A DNA stretch of 64,000 nucleotides from Pomacea canaliculata (lineage: Eukaryota; Mollusca; Gastropoda; Architaenioglossa; Ampullariidae): contig NC_037593.1 in assembly GCF_003073045.1 (NCBI RefSeq), forward strand, positions 19,256,812 to 19,320,811, read 5' to 3'. The notes beneath the pieces were generated by a model. It did no database searches, was not told the DNA's origin, and saw nothing but the letters and a program-made list of their open reading frames with translations. Each line of letters opens with the position of its first letter. The stretch's first letter is position 1. The position numbers and the translations under genes are program-made. This document shows, in pieces, positions 22,925 through 36,266 of this stretch.

Positions 22925-25900
22925 TCAGACAAGCTCCCAGTCTCCTTCCTCGCTACCCACACTTGTGCTGCGCTGTAAAAGAGGATCCGAAGAATCTTGG
23001 CGTCGAAACAGAAAACGTGTGCTGCACTTGACAATCTGACCTGATGTGTTGATAGCCCACAGCGTGTCATCTGCAGATGCTGCAGAAGTAAAACACAGTT
23101 GTCAAAGTCACGGAAGACTAAGAGTGACTGTCTCATCACCCCATACACCCTTTGATAATGACGTACTCATGATCAACTGCATTAACATTACCTCTGCATA
23201 CCTCTTATCCCCCCTCCAAGCCCCCAACACAAGTCCTATACACAGATAAATGACAAAAGAGATCAGATACCCGAGATTTTTATGAACATGCCAGGAGTTT
23301 TCTTCCAGTAGTTTCCAGAAATATTGTCCCTGGTGATTCCAAAGCGGTAAAACATTTCTCCATTGGTATTCAGTGCCCACACTCCTGAGCTTGTCAGAGT
23401 CAAATCCATTGCCTGAATTCCTTGTTAAAATCACAAAGGAGACATAGTAAAGACATACTAATCATCGAGATTAAGGCTTGATTACAATGGGCAAAATGAC
23501 AAGACCTACAATTTCTGAGCATTTAGAATGTGCTAAAATTTTAGCACAATATGGCTCTAATGATTTAGAGGCAAAATAAAAACAATGCTGGGCTACCAGT
23601 GGGAGGTGTACATCTGGCTTTACACTATGTACCTTATCATTGTTGCTAAGAAAGCACCAACCTGGAACATGAACCCACTCAACACCTAGAGGCAAGTTTT
23701 CTGTGATTCCAAATCTCACGTATGTTAAGCGTCGGTTGTCAATGGCCCACACCTGAAAGTAGTAACATGTAATACTTATCTCTGCTTTTGTTAAAAAAAA
23801 ATAATTGGGGTTACATTTAACATTTTTTGGTTTCTTACCTCTGTGTATTTTTGTTCCAGAGAGTGCACATAAATAAAGTACACAAAAACATTATTTTGTA
23901 GGGTTTTTTCGTTGTTGATTGCTAGGGTAATTTAATGTGCCATCCTGATCCATTTAAAAAAAAAAAAAAAAAAAAAAAGTCCAATTTCACAACTCTTACC
24001 ATCCAATCTACAGGTCCACAGAATACTTTTGTAAAGATAATCTCTGAAAATGTGTCAATAGGAAGCCAAACAGGATTCAAGTGCCCTGGTCTGGGAGCAC
24101 TGGCACCAATACGGTGAAAGACCTGCCCTTCAGAGTCCACACTCCACACAAATGAGGAATTGCAGCTGAGATGTACCAGGCACGCATTTCCTAGCACGAA
24201 AAAATTCCATTATCTTCAATACACATTAAAAATGTTTAACCAAACATTATTTGTTTTTAAATCACATCAGTAAAGTCATATTTTACATAACTATTTCAGG
24301 AATGTGTGGATAAATTCAAGCTTACCAAGTTGTGTAAGATCTAAAGGAAGCCACTCTGTGCCATGTGGACAGTGAGGCCCAACACCTGAGCGCACATAAA
24401 CGTCTCCACCAGCTGTCAGTCCCCATACACTCAGTTCATTGACTGCCATTGACACAAACTCCTTTGATGGAATCAGTATGGCATCTTGGCTATTTGGTGA
24501 CATGACAAACAGTTCTCCATTAACCTGCTGTGCCCAGACCACACCTAAAACCAGATGTAAGCAGCACTGAAGATGAAAATCATGGTCATTGTTCTGAACT
24601 GTCAGTTTTATTCAATATTATTCACCTGTAATTTTACATTAAACATTTCCCATATCTTCTAATGATTTTTTTTTGTGTGCATATGCTAAAAGAACAGTAA
24701 CTTTCAATATACTGAAAAAATTGTTCCACAGACCATGTAATTACCTTAAAGGGGAGCCCAAAATACAAATACTTGAGGTTGAAGTAAACAATAACAAAGT
24801 CCTTATATAGAAAAAAAAAACAACTTTCGGCGGCCTCTCATATCAAAATCACAATCACATATCTTATTCAGATACTATGAGTTCCTATGAAAAAAAAGCA
24901 GGTAAGAAAGTAAAACTGAATTAAGTGGCTTTATGACAGTAGCTGGTTCACAGAAGACAGGACTAAATGGTACATATGTCAGAGATCATTCTATCTGCTT
25001 ACTGAAAAAGAACTCAAAACAATGGAAAATTCTTGGCTTATACCAAGAAACGCAATAGATCATATTTGTAAACAAGATCTTCGGTCATCTATACAAATTG
25101 CTGACTTGTTTAGAGTAAATGACAGTAATTTGATGTGCAAAAGGAATGACCAGTCTAAAAATGTGTGTGGGAGAGAGAAACAGCACGATAGTTAAAAGAT
25201 AGTGGATAAATTTGTAAGATACATTTGATGCCTTCTGATAAATTTGTGCTTGTGCGCCTTGAGTCTGCTTTTGTTGGTGGGCAAAGGAGCTCTATAAATA
25301 AACATTTATTATTATTATTGTTATAATAAAAACATGGCAGATTTCAAGCATGACATTATGATAACACACCCCACTGCACATGTGCGATGCTAGCCTGCAC
25401 TTGTCGCCACACTGTTGCCACTGCCATTTGTTTGGGTTGAGCTGGTGACCAGCAATAACCTGAAATACACAAAGATGAAGGCAATAACTCAGTAGTCAGA
25501 AGCACACTGTTAGGGCAGCAAGAAGTGCACTGTCTCAGCATCTTTCCCATGTAAATATTTTCATTTCAGTACCAGCAGGATAATTATTTCAAAACTGTTT
25601 GTAAACAAGTTACAAAAAAGAATGTCATTAACAGTGACTAGGCACTTTTCTGACCATAATCAGAAAACTTCAGTGTTTTGTGAGCAAAGATGATATGCAT
25701 CTATCTTTAACGACTTAAATACATACCCTGAACACTACCACGACAGACATGCAGGGTGTTCTGGAATTCTAGTGATACCCAGAGGCCCTGAACACCTGCC
25801 ACAATCAAGCCCCCACGGTTGTAACTAAGTATGTGTGATAACTTCTGGGGGTCAAACTTGCGAGCTATTGATCGTATAATGTCCAGAGTGGTGGGATCCT

Positions 25901-28900
25901 GGATGAAGTATTTACTCAAAGGAACCTACAACAAACCAGCAAAAAGATAAGTATAGTTTTAAAGTAAACAATTTGTACGCAGCAAAATACTGCCATAATA
26001 AAAAATATATATGTTTTCATTTGATTAATCAATGCAATATATTATTTACCCACAAGGAAAATTCAAGATATTGTTCATAGATAATACATTCATATACATG
26101 TTGAAATAATTTTTTTCTCAAACACACATTCCTGGCAACAGTAGATACAGTTGGTGTACTTCAATACATGATCAGAAATAGACAGGATGTGGAATGCCTT
26201 CCAAAAGATTTGCTAATGACATAAAGCTGCCAAGTCTCTCTGCCTGATTCCGGTGATTTTGGAACAGATATTAACAAACAAGGGAGACAAGACTGTTCCT
26301 GTTCCCTAGGGTAAGGCTGTGGAACCAAGAGATAAAAGAAAAAATGATAAGACTTTCAATGAAGGACTGATAGAGCCGAGTGAGGATAACAAAGCTGACA
26401 GAGAAAGATCAGTGTCCGAAGGAGATACAGTCGGTGCTGGCTCTAACTAAGGATCATGTCAGTGTTTATGTTCCATTGAAGATTGTTATCAAAATATTTA
26501 TATCACCACCCCATGCAGAAAATGTATCATCCAAATACATTCTTATTCAAAGATTTCAAAAGGCAAACAATGTAGTACATAAGAAGATGGAACAGTTGCA
26601 CACTAGTAACCTGTTTGATGCTAAGACAATAAGAATTGTTGTTGTCTCTAGTCTGACACCAAGACATTAAGAATTGTGAATATCTCTAGTTTGACACCAA
26701 GACAATAAGGATCGTGGATGTCTCTAGTCTGGAATTTTTGACAGGTCGGATGACTGAGCACCCCTCTACAACCTGAGACCAGCTTCTGTCCTTGATAGGC
26801 ATGCTCTTCTTTCCACCTGCTGTGTCACTGATTACCCCTTTGCCCTATAGCTCATCCCTGAGGTAAAAATTCCAAAGAGAGCAAAGCATCATTCTAAACA
26901 CTGGTGGAGAAAGACAGGCCTCACAGTTCAATGAAAAATTTTTCTGCAACACAGGATAATCACAAAGTGTTGGATCATTTCTGTAAAGATTTAATACACA
27001 AATGAGAAGCTGTACCAATGTTCATTAAGCAGGAATTTGTTCCAGATTGTGGACCAAATGTTAGACAAGCACAAAAGCACTTTCACTTCACATATGACAG
27101 TTACTGTAGGACAGCTGCCTGATATGATCTGCAAATAACAGAAAAAATCGATGCCTTTAGAGTGGGGCTGGACCAACAGTCCCACAGTTTTAGTTTTCAT
27201 GTTTTCTCTGGAATGCCTTTAATGGAGTTAGTGCCTGCCACTGAGTCCCATATCATGGAGATCATCATAAAATCTCCAAAGAAATCCTGTTCTCTCAACC
27301 CCATTCTGACTCATTTCCTGGATGAGTGCCTTGACTTGGTGATTCAGGTCATCATTCACATTATCAACCATTCCCTGATGACGTGCTGGACCCCAATGCT
27401 GTCACAAACCCACTTCTGAAAAGCCCAGCCTTGATCTTAATATCCCCCAAAACTATCAATTTGTTTCCAGTCTCCATTTCTGTGCAAAGTACTTGAAAAG
27501 GTTGTGCTGGTCCAGCTTCTGAACCATTTCTCCTGCTATTGTCTATCTGAACCAGCATCCAACCCTTTTCTGGCTTGTCCAAACTGCTTTGATGGTGGTT
27601 TTGTCAATGATATTGACTATGAACACTTGAGTTCCTTACCTGCCACCAATTTCCACTGCCTGCTGGATTACTAGGGGTAACCTGGTCTGTAAACCAGATC
27701 TGCCCTATAACATCCACAGCCCAACCTATCCCCTCATTGTCAATGCTGGCATTGAAGAAGAAGGAAGGTTCCATTTCTCTGGAACATAAATGCAAAACAC
27801 AGATTAACAAACTGCTTTTCAAAATCAATAACATAAGTTGTATAAACCAAGAAAACATAAAATTTTAATATCATCCTTAACACGTATAGCATGGACATGC
27901 ATTGAATGCAGGCACGCACTGTAGAAGGACAAATAATAGCAAATCTAAATCTCACCTCTTTAGCTCTTTCCAATATTTGTCAGAATAATGCATAAACAGT
28001 AATTTGTAAAATCATATTACACAGTACAAAATGATCAGAGTACTGAAAAGATGAATAATAAAGTCGATATGACATTTTAATGAAAGAAAACATTGTGAAG
28101 AAAAAGTTATTTTTATCTCAACTATGGCATTAAAATAAACACAATTTCTTGCAGACATCACTTTTTAATTACAATAAACTATTTATTAAAAATACTTTAT
28201 TGCCATTCCTAGGACAACTTTCATGTGTACCTTTCTAACTAGTGCTATAATGAACTAATCAGTTATGGATCAAGACTGGAAAAGTTACAAAAATAATGAT
28301 GACTTCCTTTTTGATCATTTAGGTGTGAAGAGATAAGAACCATTAATAGAACATACACTTTAAATTGTAAGAACTAATACTGTTCGGTATCAAAGATAAT
28401 TAATGAGTAAAACAGCTTCAGATTCAAGTTTCCACACAACGCAAACAAAGATCAACATGAATTCCTTTTATGTTTTCCCTGTAGCAATTGATATTAAAAA
28501 CTTCTAAAGCTAACCTTTTTACAACCAGCCAGTCTGTGCCCTGTGGGGTATCATCTGTGATGCCAACGCGCACCATCAAAGTCAAAGATTCAGTGATGGC
28601 CCACACCACACCATATCGAGCAATAACATGTTTTACAGCTTGTGGTATCTCAACACTCAGTGACCGAAAACAAGGGCGTTCTTTCGAAAGGCCCCGTTGC
28701 ATCATCACTTCTCCATTGGTCTTGATATACCTGCAATATTTTTTTGGTTTAATAATTTGAACATAAAAATACTTAATAATAATAATAACAAGAGTTGGCT
28801 GGTATAGTGCCTTTGGACAAGCTCAAGGCGCTTCACAGCTGACAGATGGTGTCACGTGAAAATAAGTTGATGTCAGAACAAAATGACTGTACTCTACATC

Positions 28901-31900
28901 ACAGGCCAGCGTCTACACACAACGCTAACACAATCCGCAGCCCACAGGCCAAATATCAAGCATGTCACACTCCCACGGGAACAACAAATGAGCCCAGCAC
29001 AAGCACAAAATCACGGATCAACAAAGGTCAAGTGGATTTGAACTGTGCCGATCGTCAAGTCTGCACATCAAAAAGGAACTGTAGCCACTGAAACGGAAGA
29101 GGCACCACATTCCACACACACAGCAGGCCCATCATAAACATACACAATCACAAGTCAAAAACGAAGAAGACGTCAGAAAAAGCAAAAATACATCAGAGTT
29201 CTGCCCCCTCCAGCCAGTTAGGCGAAGGGACATCACTTAAAGTTTCCTCAAATAATTATATGACAACTATATATATGAAAACGTTAAAAATACAAAATGA
29301 TTTAGGAAACCATAGGAAATGTCATTATTTTTGGAGCAGTTGTACTCAAGTATTCCAGCTTTTTATTCTGTCACTTTCACCAGCTACTTTCTTTCCAGAA
29401 ATTTTTCTTAGCTTTTCCAAAAACGAAAAGATGTCCCCTGTCTCAGTACTTACTCTTCAACTTTTAACACCTTAGTATAGTCAAGAGACTATGCCTTGGT
29501 GGCTGTGAGCAAGAAACTGTAAAATTTTAATAAAAGGCAAGTAAGCAAACAATTTTAAAAGGCAGTCAAAAGTCTCACAGGCTCTCTCAGGGGTATGACT
29601 TACCATGCACAATGGTCATCTACAGATATGAAACGAACATCCCGAACTGCTTCCACCCATTTCAGCCCCTCTGGCCGACGATGGGTAATCTTGGTGCCAG
29701 CAAATACCCTGCCTTTATGTAAACGCCACACAATATGGCCTGAAGGAGACACAGCAATCTGACTTGCTGGGTCTCCAACTTTTCGCCAGAGAACTCCTTT
29801 CATTTCTCCTATGGCTGAGTAATACAGATTGTCACTTTTATCTGTAAACCAAATATGTGTTCCTGACAATGCCAGGCTGTAAATATTGGCTGAAGCTGTG
29901 AATTCTGACCAGTTGTTGGCAAGCCGATACAGGGTTGCCTCTGATATGTTTTTGTCACTCTCTGCTGTAGTGCTGGGAATTACCTGAACAGCTTCTGTTG
30001 ATTCTGGTGCCAGATTTGGTGAGGGCTCACTTGGAAAAAAATCTGGTAAATCAACTGATTCAGATGGTGTATATGGGTTGAACATTGAGTAAAAGTCATC
30101 AGCAGAATCCTCTCGTGGAGCATGAAAAGAACGTGATTTTTTCTTCATGTCCATCAGGGTCCTCTCTGCAGCTTTCAGCAGGTCTTCATGTGTTGCAGTG
30201 TCTTCTGGCGGTTTTGTTGCTGATTTGACATCCAATTGTTCATCAGGAAGCTGAAGATTTGTTGGTCGACATGTACTTTCAGAACTGAGATTTTTAACGC
30301 CATCAACACAGTCTTCTTTAGCAGTTTCTTCATCTTTAGCATTATATACAGTCTCTATAAGTTTGTCTTCCCCTTGGTCGGGTGGAATACTTGCTTCTCC
30401 AATTTTAAGACTCTGAAAGGCCAGTTCATCTAACATTACTAATTCAGAACTGTTACTAACTGGTAATGCATCCCTTGCAGTAATTTCTAATTTTGTCTCA
30501 GATGTTATGGCTGAATCATGCTCTTCTTTACTTTTTAGAAGTCTGTCTACGCTGCTCAAAGCTTCATCAGCTCTGCGAATGATTTCTGTGAATTCACTAG
30601 GGTTGCTTGTACATGTACTGTGGCCTGATCCATCTTCAGTGATGGTGATGCTCGATTCTTCTGATAACTGACTGTTATATGATGCCTGACTTGCTGTGTC
30701 TGTATCTATATCAAGACCTTTCCCTACAGAGATGTGAATATAAAAAAAAATATTAAAGTAAAGAATCAATATTAACCCTTCTCTAGCTCTCACATAAAAA
30801 TAAGGTACATCTTATACACAGATAGCATCAATGTTTCACATTGCAAAAACCATGTAAAGGAAATCACAATCATGTGAAAACAATGTTGCAAAAGGGTCTA
30901 AAAAGGATTTACTACCATGAATAAAAGTTTAGATTGTAGGTTTCACGACAAAAGACATTTGTAATAAATATAACATATCAAAGCTGATAACTTGTCATTT
31001 CTTGTTATCAAAAGTCAGTGACAGCTTTACATGAAAAACATAAAATTAATTCAAACTACAATAACAAAACATATTAAATATGAAAATGAAAATATTGCAA
31101 ACAACAATTTAAAATAAATATTCAAATTATTAAATATTACACTAATAATTAAAGCAGCTTCTCAACTTCACAACTATATTAACATACACTATATTAATAC
31201 ACTATACTAATAATATATGATGATAATATACTTTATTAACCTGAACTGCACATTTCTTTGCAACTGATTCATACAACCCCAAATAATTGCAACTATGGGA
31301 TTGTAAAACACAGATTGTATTCTCAGGCATGGGAAATGCTAACCATTACAAGTTAGTTTTCATGACAGTACCTAAAGAATCTTAAAAATAAGCTGTTAAG
31401 TGTTTTGATGATGTTATTTCCACTACTGTGACTTCCATAGAAAAATGGCTTTTATTAAACAGTGCAAAACACTTAAAACTTATTTCAGAAAAATTTAAGA
31501 TACATATAAGCCTCAAACCTTTTAATTTCTTCTTCTTGATTTTCTTTTTCTTGCTTTTATGACTGAAAACGATGTCATCATCAGCCTTCCACTGGTCAGC
31601 TGACAAGGCAACACGCTCAGCTATTGGCACAGTGTGTTCAAAACCTATGCATAAAAGCAGCAAACAGCAGGCAATAAACTAGATTGATTTAAAAGCTGGT
31701 GTCATTAGTAACTAACTGAAAATTTCAATAGCTTTCATGAAAAAAAGAAAAAAGATCAACCAAAAAAATAAAAATCATAAAAATGACAAAGCAGTAACAC
31801 TCCTTTATCTTGGGCACTTTTTGTCTAACTTTTTGTGGAACCTTGTTTTCTGTTTTCTTTTATTTTTCTGGGAGACTGCAATGTACAGAGTTGTAATTAG

Positions 31901-34900
31901 CATTTAATTTTTCTGTTTATTTCAAAATGTCTGCTGAGCTTATTTATAGTTAAGCATTGTTATCTTCTCTGTTTTTAATCAGTCATTTCAATTATGAATA
32001 TGTTTTCATGTGACAAATGGTCCTATTTCAATCACCACTCACGGTATCATTCAATAATAATACATTAGCTTACACTGTTATTGTCTGACTACATCAGCTG
32101 CTATAATATCTCATAAATTCTGCAAGGCACTTGAAGAATTCTTTGCTAGGACACAATTTAAAAATACATTTAATTCTGAAGTATTATCTGTTTTAGTAAA
32201 TGACGAATGAAGGGACAACTTTCGTCCCAAATTTTCTCCTTAGTATTAGCCAAAAGGCACAACTTTCCGTACCTGTTTCACTTTTCCCCACTTGTTCCTT
32301 ACTGTTCTCAGCCTTTGAAACACAAACCCTGATGTCAGTTCCAGCTGGTGGTGTGTTAGTTCTTTCATCTGGACAACTGTCACCAAGTTCATCTCCAAAT
32401 ACTGACAAAGCACTATGTGCACTATCAGGGGACTGAATATCTTCCAAAGCCTTTGATTCCAATCCTCCGGTGAATACTCTCACTGCCAAATCTGGGGAAT
32501 CGAGGGAGACGATAGGTGGTAAATCTGGGGATGAGTCTACGGCTCCAGAACCCTGCAAAGCTGTCGATTGCACCACTTTAGTTAAAGCACTTTCTGTTTT
32601 CTCTGCATGCTCAGCATTTTTGGGATGTCTCTGTTCTTGTATAAGATTTTCTAGTTTTTTTAATGGGTTAAAAACATTCTTCTTAAAAAAATTCTTTGGT
32701 GAGCTGTTCTCTTCCGTTCTACTTGGTTTCAGAGTTTCTGCAGGTCTTCGTGTAGTTGAGATTTGTAACTGTGCAGATATTTCCGAGGTGACAGGGTTGG
32801 AGAGTGGAGGATCAAACGGTACTGTTGAAGGTATTGCTGAAATGATTGATTGCAAATTATAATTACATTCAATTTTAAAGAGCAAAAATAGAAGTGACAT
32901 AATTTGAACAAATGAAACAAACCTCTATTCTATAAGATACCTTGATTTTGGCTTTAACATCACAACAGGATGTTGCTTTGTTCTTCTAAAGCATGATTAA
33001 TACAATCCATGGTAAGCTTTGCAAGATTTTAAATATGTACACAAAACAAGAACAATACTGTTTTTCCATCAATTTTTATAAACTGTGACTTTAACGTTTT
33101 ATTCATGCATTTATGTGTGGGTAAGCGTGTGTGCATGCTTGTGCATGATGCTAAACATAGCAGCATGTGTCTAAAAATCAAAGAAGTCTCCAATTATAAT
33201 CACCTCTGATAATTTCTGGATCTTCAGCAATGCGAATCACTTCATCATCCGTGTGTCGCCTCAATACAAATATTTCATTCTTATTGATAGCAATATCTAC
33301 AATGCCACCAAATCTGTTTTGTCCTGCCACAACACAATTTTGCTCTGGATTTAAAATAAACAACATCATAGGATTGAATGTGACAACTTGTTTTTCTCTA
33401 TATATGTAAATCCTTCCAAACTGGAAATCTTGAGTTAAAGCTGCTCCAACAGCCTTGCTTGGTTGTAAAAGTGGAATCTCCTTCATGCCAGCATTGATTT
33501 TCTCTTTAAACATGAATGTATTGCAGACAGTACCATGGATATCTGAAAGCCAAATGCGGCACCCAGGTCTGACTGCATACAATTTAGCATCATCCGTCTT
33601 GCAAAGGCCTGGGATGAAACATGCACCAAAACTGCCTTGCCTTGAATGTAACAAGAATCAAACAAATATCTATAAATAACTGAAATTTTTACAGTTAGTT
33701 AAACCTATAAATCCACCTCTTTCTTCCAAAAGATATTAGACAAAAGAAATAAGATTTAATCCTCTGCTCTATTATTTATTAACTTCCTGTAATTATACCT
33801 AATTTAAGGTCTGTAAATAAACACACATCTATAAATGTTAAACTTTAAAATCTGGCATGAATAAAGCATTGAGAAATGTTTATATAAAACAACAAATATA
33901 TAAATATTTTTCAAACTTTATGCAGATATTTTATAAGCAATGTCACAATTTATCAAATCTTACACTTTCCTGTCCTGCTGACCAATCTGCACCAACTGGC
34001 AGTTAGTGTCTAGACGACACACAAATGACCGAGATCGAGTGGATACCACAAGCACTTTGTGGTCATAATGAAGCTGAACAATCTCTGTTGGAGGCTCTAC
34101 CAGTAGTACTACAGATTTGCACTGACCCTGAGACCAAAAGCAATAAGCATTGACCGAGTACAGCAGGTGACATTTGGGGCAGAAGTATTTATCACAAATA
34201 TTATGATTTAGGTAGGGCTCCTCATCCTCCAAAATGAGTCAAGGGACAGGGAAAGGCTACAAATGTAGTCAGACTGAGACAAGTGTCTTGACTGATCTTA
34301 GTATAGAAGACTGTCTTACAATAAACCTAATGCTCATGATCACTAAAGCTGTTGTAAGCTACTAAGATTTTATTACTACCACTATGGGAAAAAACTCACC
34401 CTTGAACGCTTGATGTATGTGTGTTTTTTAAGTGTAGGCACATAAGCCACAACAGTCTCAATAATAAACAAAGCAGAAGTCAATACATGTTTCATGTAAC
34501 TGAAATAGACCCCTTATTCAGTTAGATACGTTAGTCACTCTACTAAGTAGTGCAAGTAAGTCTTCAGACTTAAAAATTATATATAATCACAAAAAGTAGA
34601 TATATGCCATTTTATGTGGAAGTTAATTTGTATTAACAGCCCCTGGACAAGACCACAAAATACCATTAAAAACACGGACAGTCTACACACCTGATAGAAA
34701 TCCACTTCTGTGCAGACAACATTGCCAGTCTTATCACCACTAAATAACTTCATCCCATTAGTGCTCCACTCTACACAGGTCACATAATGGCGATGAACCG
34801 ACTGCACTTCAAATTTCTGAAGCTAAAAAGTTTTACATACATGTATAAAAAATGTTAAAACTGCTAAAAAATATCCACTAGGAAATTTCTGTCAGTGGAA

Positions 34901-36266
34901 GTTTCTCTGACAATGAACTATTAAAAATATAGATTAAAAAGTCTTACCAACTGACCATCAATTTTACAAAAATTTCCTTCCATATACACTTTTTTTTCAA
35001 GTGAAACAAATTACTGGTCATGGGAACAGAAGCAAATGCAATTCATACCCAATGAATAGTAAAAATGACAATTTCTCACTTTTAATTAAAAGATGTATGA
35101 CTTAATCAGAAACCTGTTTGACAGAGAGATTGGTGCCATAGATTCAAGGATCCAGGAACTATTGCGATGACCTAAGCACCTGAATCTTATTTTCTTAACA
35201 CCATTTTCTCACCTTTCCATTTGTAACACATCTGTTTTTTTAACCTACCATGAACAAATTAAAGTGAAAATGACCAAAAAAGTACTTTCCTATTAACACT
35301 TCAAATTTAAAACTGAGAAAAGAATGATGTAACAACCTGTTTCTTAAAGACAGATATGTAGCCAGGAATGAGAAAGATACAGACAGCCCCTGAAGCCATC
35401 CCTACAGCCAGTTGGTGGTCCACTCCATGATGCAGCTTTATGCAGGTTATCACTTCATTTGATGTCTGCAAAAGTGTGAACAAATTTTAATTTAAATGGG
35501 TGGTAGCAAAAATATTTCAAATGAAACTTGGTTATTTAGAAAGAACAAACATTAAATGACAAATCACTTTAAAAACTTTTGGAAAACATCAAATAATCAT
35601 TTTTGTTACATATGCTGATATCTAAATACATGTATGCCATAAAGTCATATGCTGATAAAAAAAATAAATGGAAAATCATACTAAAAAGGCATATCACACC
35701 CAGCTTTATTTACTTTATTTAATGTTAAAAAATTAGATAAAAAGTTAAACGTAAATAAAACTTTACTTAGTTTTATTTTAGGTTATCTTTCTCTTAGGTT
35801 TATCACTTTTTATCTTACGTAGTTCATCATAACATTGTTTTACTAATTTTTTCATTAAACAGGCGCATTTCATCATATAGACTTTACTTACTTCTGACTT
35901 CAGTCTCTGTACTGAGTTATCGTTGCGATTGTACAAAAAAGTCAGGCCAATGTTGGTTCCAAGTGCAATATAACTATCATTTGCATCTATGCAGGTAAGA
36001 ATAAGATCACATTGCATTAGCAACCCATGCTGTGCTTTCTTAGGAATTTGTGACAAAAGTAAATCCAATCTGGTATGTTGTTGGGGAATTTTCAAGCCTG
36101 ATTCTATTCTAATATCTTCATGCTTTACAGTTTCAGTCTGCGATATATCCTGAACATTCCTCTGGCTCTGTGATGCTTCAGAATGAGAAGGCTCCCCATC
36201 ACATGTGCTTCTTGTTACCTCTTTTGACTTATTTTCTGCCATAGCTGATGACAACAAAGCAGCCAT
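22925..36266 (-). CDS. TECPR2: TECPR2, tectonin beta-propeller repeat protein 2
   Basis: Minus-strand coding exons 5' to 3': 35892-36298 (ATG at 36266), 35337-35465, 34691-34822, 33964-34127, 33204-33640, 32273-32836, 31519-31644, 29604-30723, 28515-28730, 27640-27778, 25727-25925, 25370-25459, 24326-24544, 24000-24190, 23662-23752, 23271-23420, 22925-23079. Total 4497 nt, 1498 aa (human 1411). Residues ~40-410 are WD-like: NGMKLFSGDKTGNVV and GSFGACFIPGLCK match human TECPR2. Residues ~413-900 are a Ser/Glu-rich linker containing a Lys-rich patch (KSKKKKIKKKKLK). Residues ~905-1490 hold TECPR repeats (VSPSG.I.W, W.V..I, R.GIT...P.G..W). It ends GDWELV, matching the human C-terminal LIR (EWEVI). 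Human TECPR2 binds ATG8 proteins and stabilises ER exit sites and lysosomal traffic. Intron 10 holds repeats. Confidence 0.96.
25220..25318 (+). mobile_element. SINE/LINE 3' tail in TECPR2 intron
   Basis: Reads TTGTGCGCCTTGAGTCTGC then ...AGCTCTATAAATAAACATTT followed by an ATT microsatellite. This is the GCGCCTTGAG ... GCGCTATATAAAT..A(TTA)n tail common to retroposons of molluscs and other invertebrates. Only the 3' end is recognisable. Confidence 0.55.
26623..26732. repeat. Three tandem copies of a 38-bp unit
   Basis: Copies start at 26623, 26661 and 26699. Each begins AAGACA(A/T)TAAG and contains TCTCTAGT(C/T)TG. The first two are exactly 38 nt, the third stops after about 34. It sits inside TECPR2 intron 10, just before a LINE relic. 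Confidence 0.85.
26740..27620 (+). mobile_element. CR1/L2-like LINE relic, antisense in TECPR2 intron
   Basis: The plus-strand reading matches the reverse-transcriptase N-terminal region of CR1/L2-like LINEs: KSPKKSCSLNPILTHFLDEC and VIIHIINHSLM (family pattern KSC.LDP.PT.LLKECL ... I..I.N.SL). After frame changes come a LLK.P.L-like block and GFVNDI. The frame is broken in several places. The first palm motif onwards is missing. The recognisable part ends about 20 nt from TECPR2 exon 10 (numbered from the coding start), whose donor is at 27639. Confidence 0.65.
28772..29240 (-). mobile_element. Retroposon 3' end, minus strand, in TECPR2 intron
   Basis: On the minus strand it ends GCGCCTTGAGC...GGCACTATACC...(TTA)n at 28835-28772, the same tail style as the copy at 25220-25318. 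The adjoining ~400 nt (to about 29240) are richer in G+C than the flanking introns and probably form the body. The left limit is approximate and no protein motif is recognised. Confidence 0.45.

Noticed and set aside
32200-32862. Plus-strand open frames opposite a TECPR2 exon
   Set aside because: Shadows of the large Ser-rich TECPR2 exon on minus; no family features of their own.
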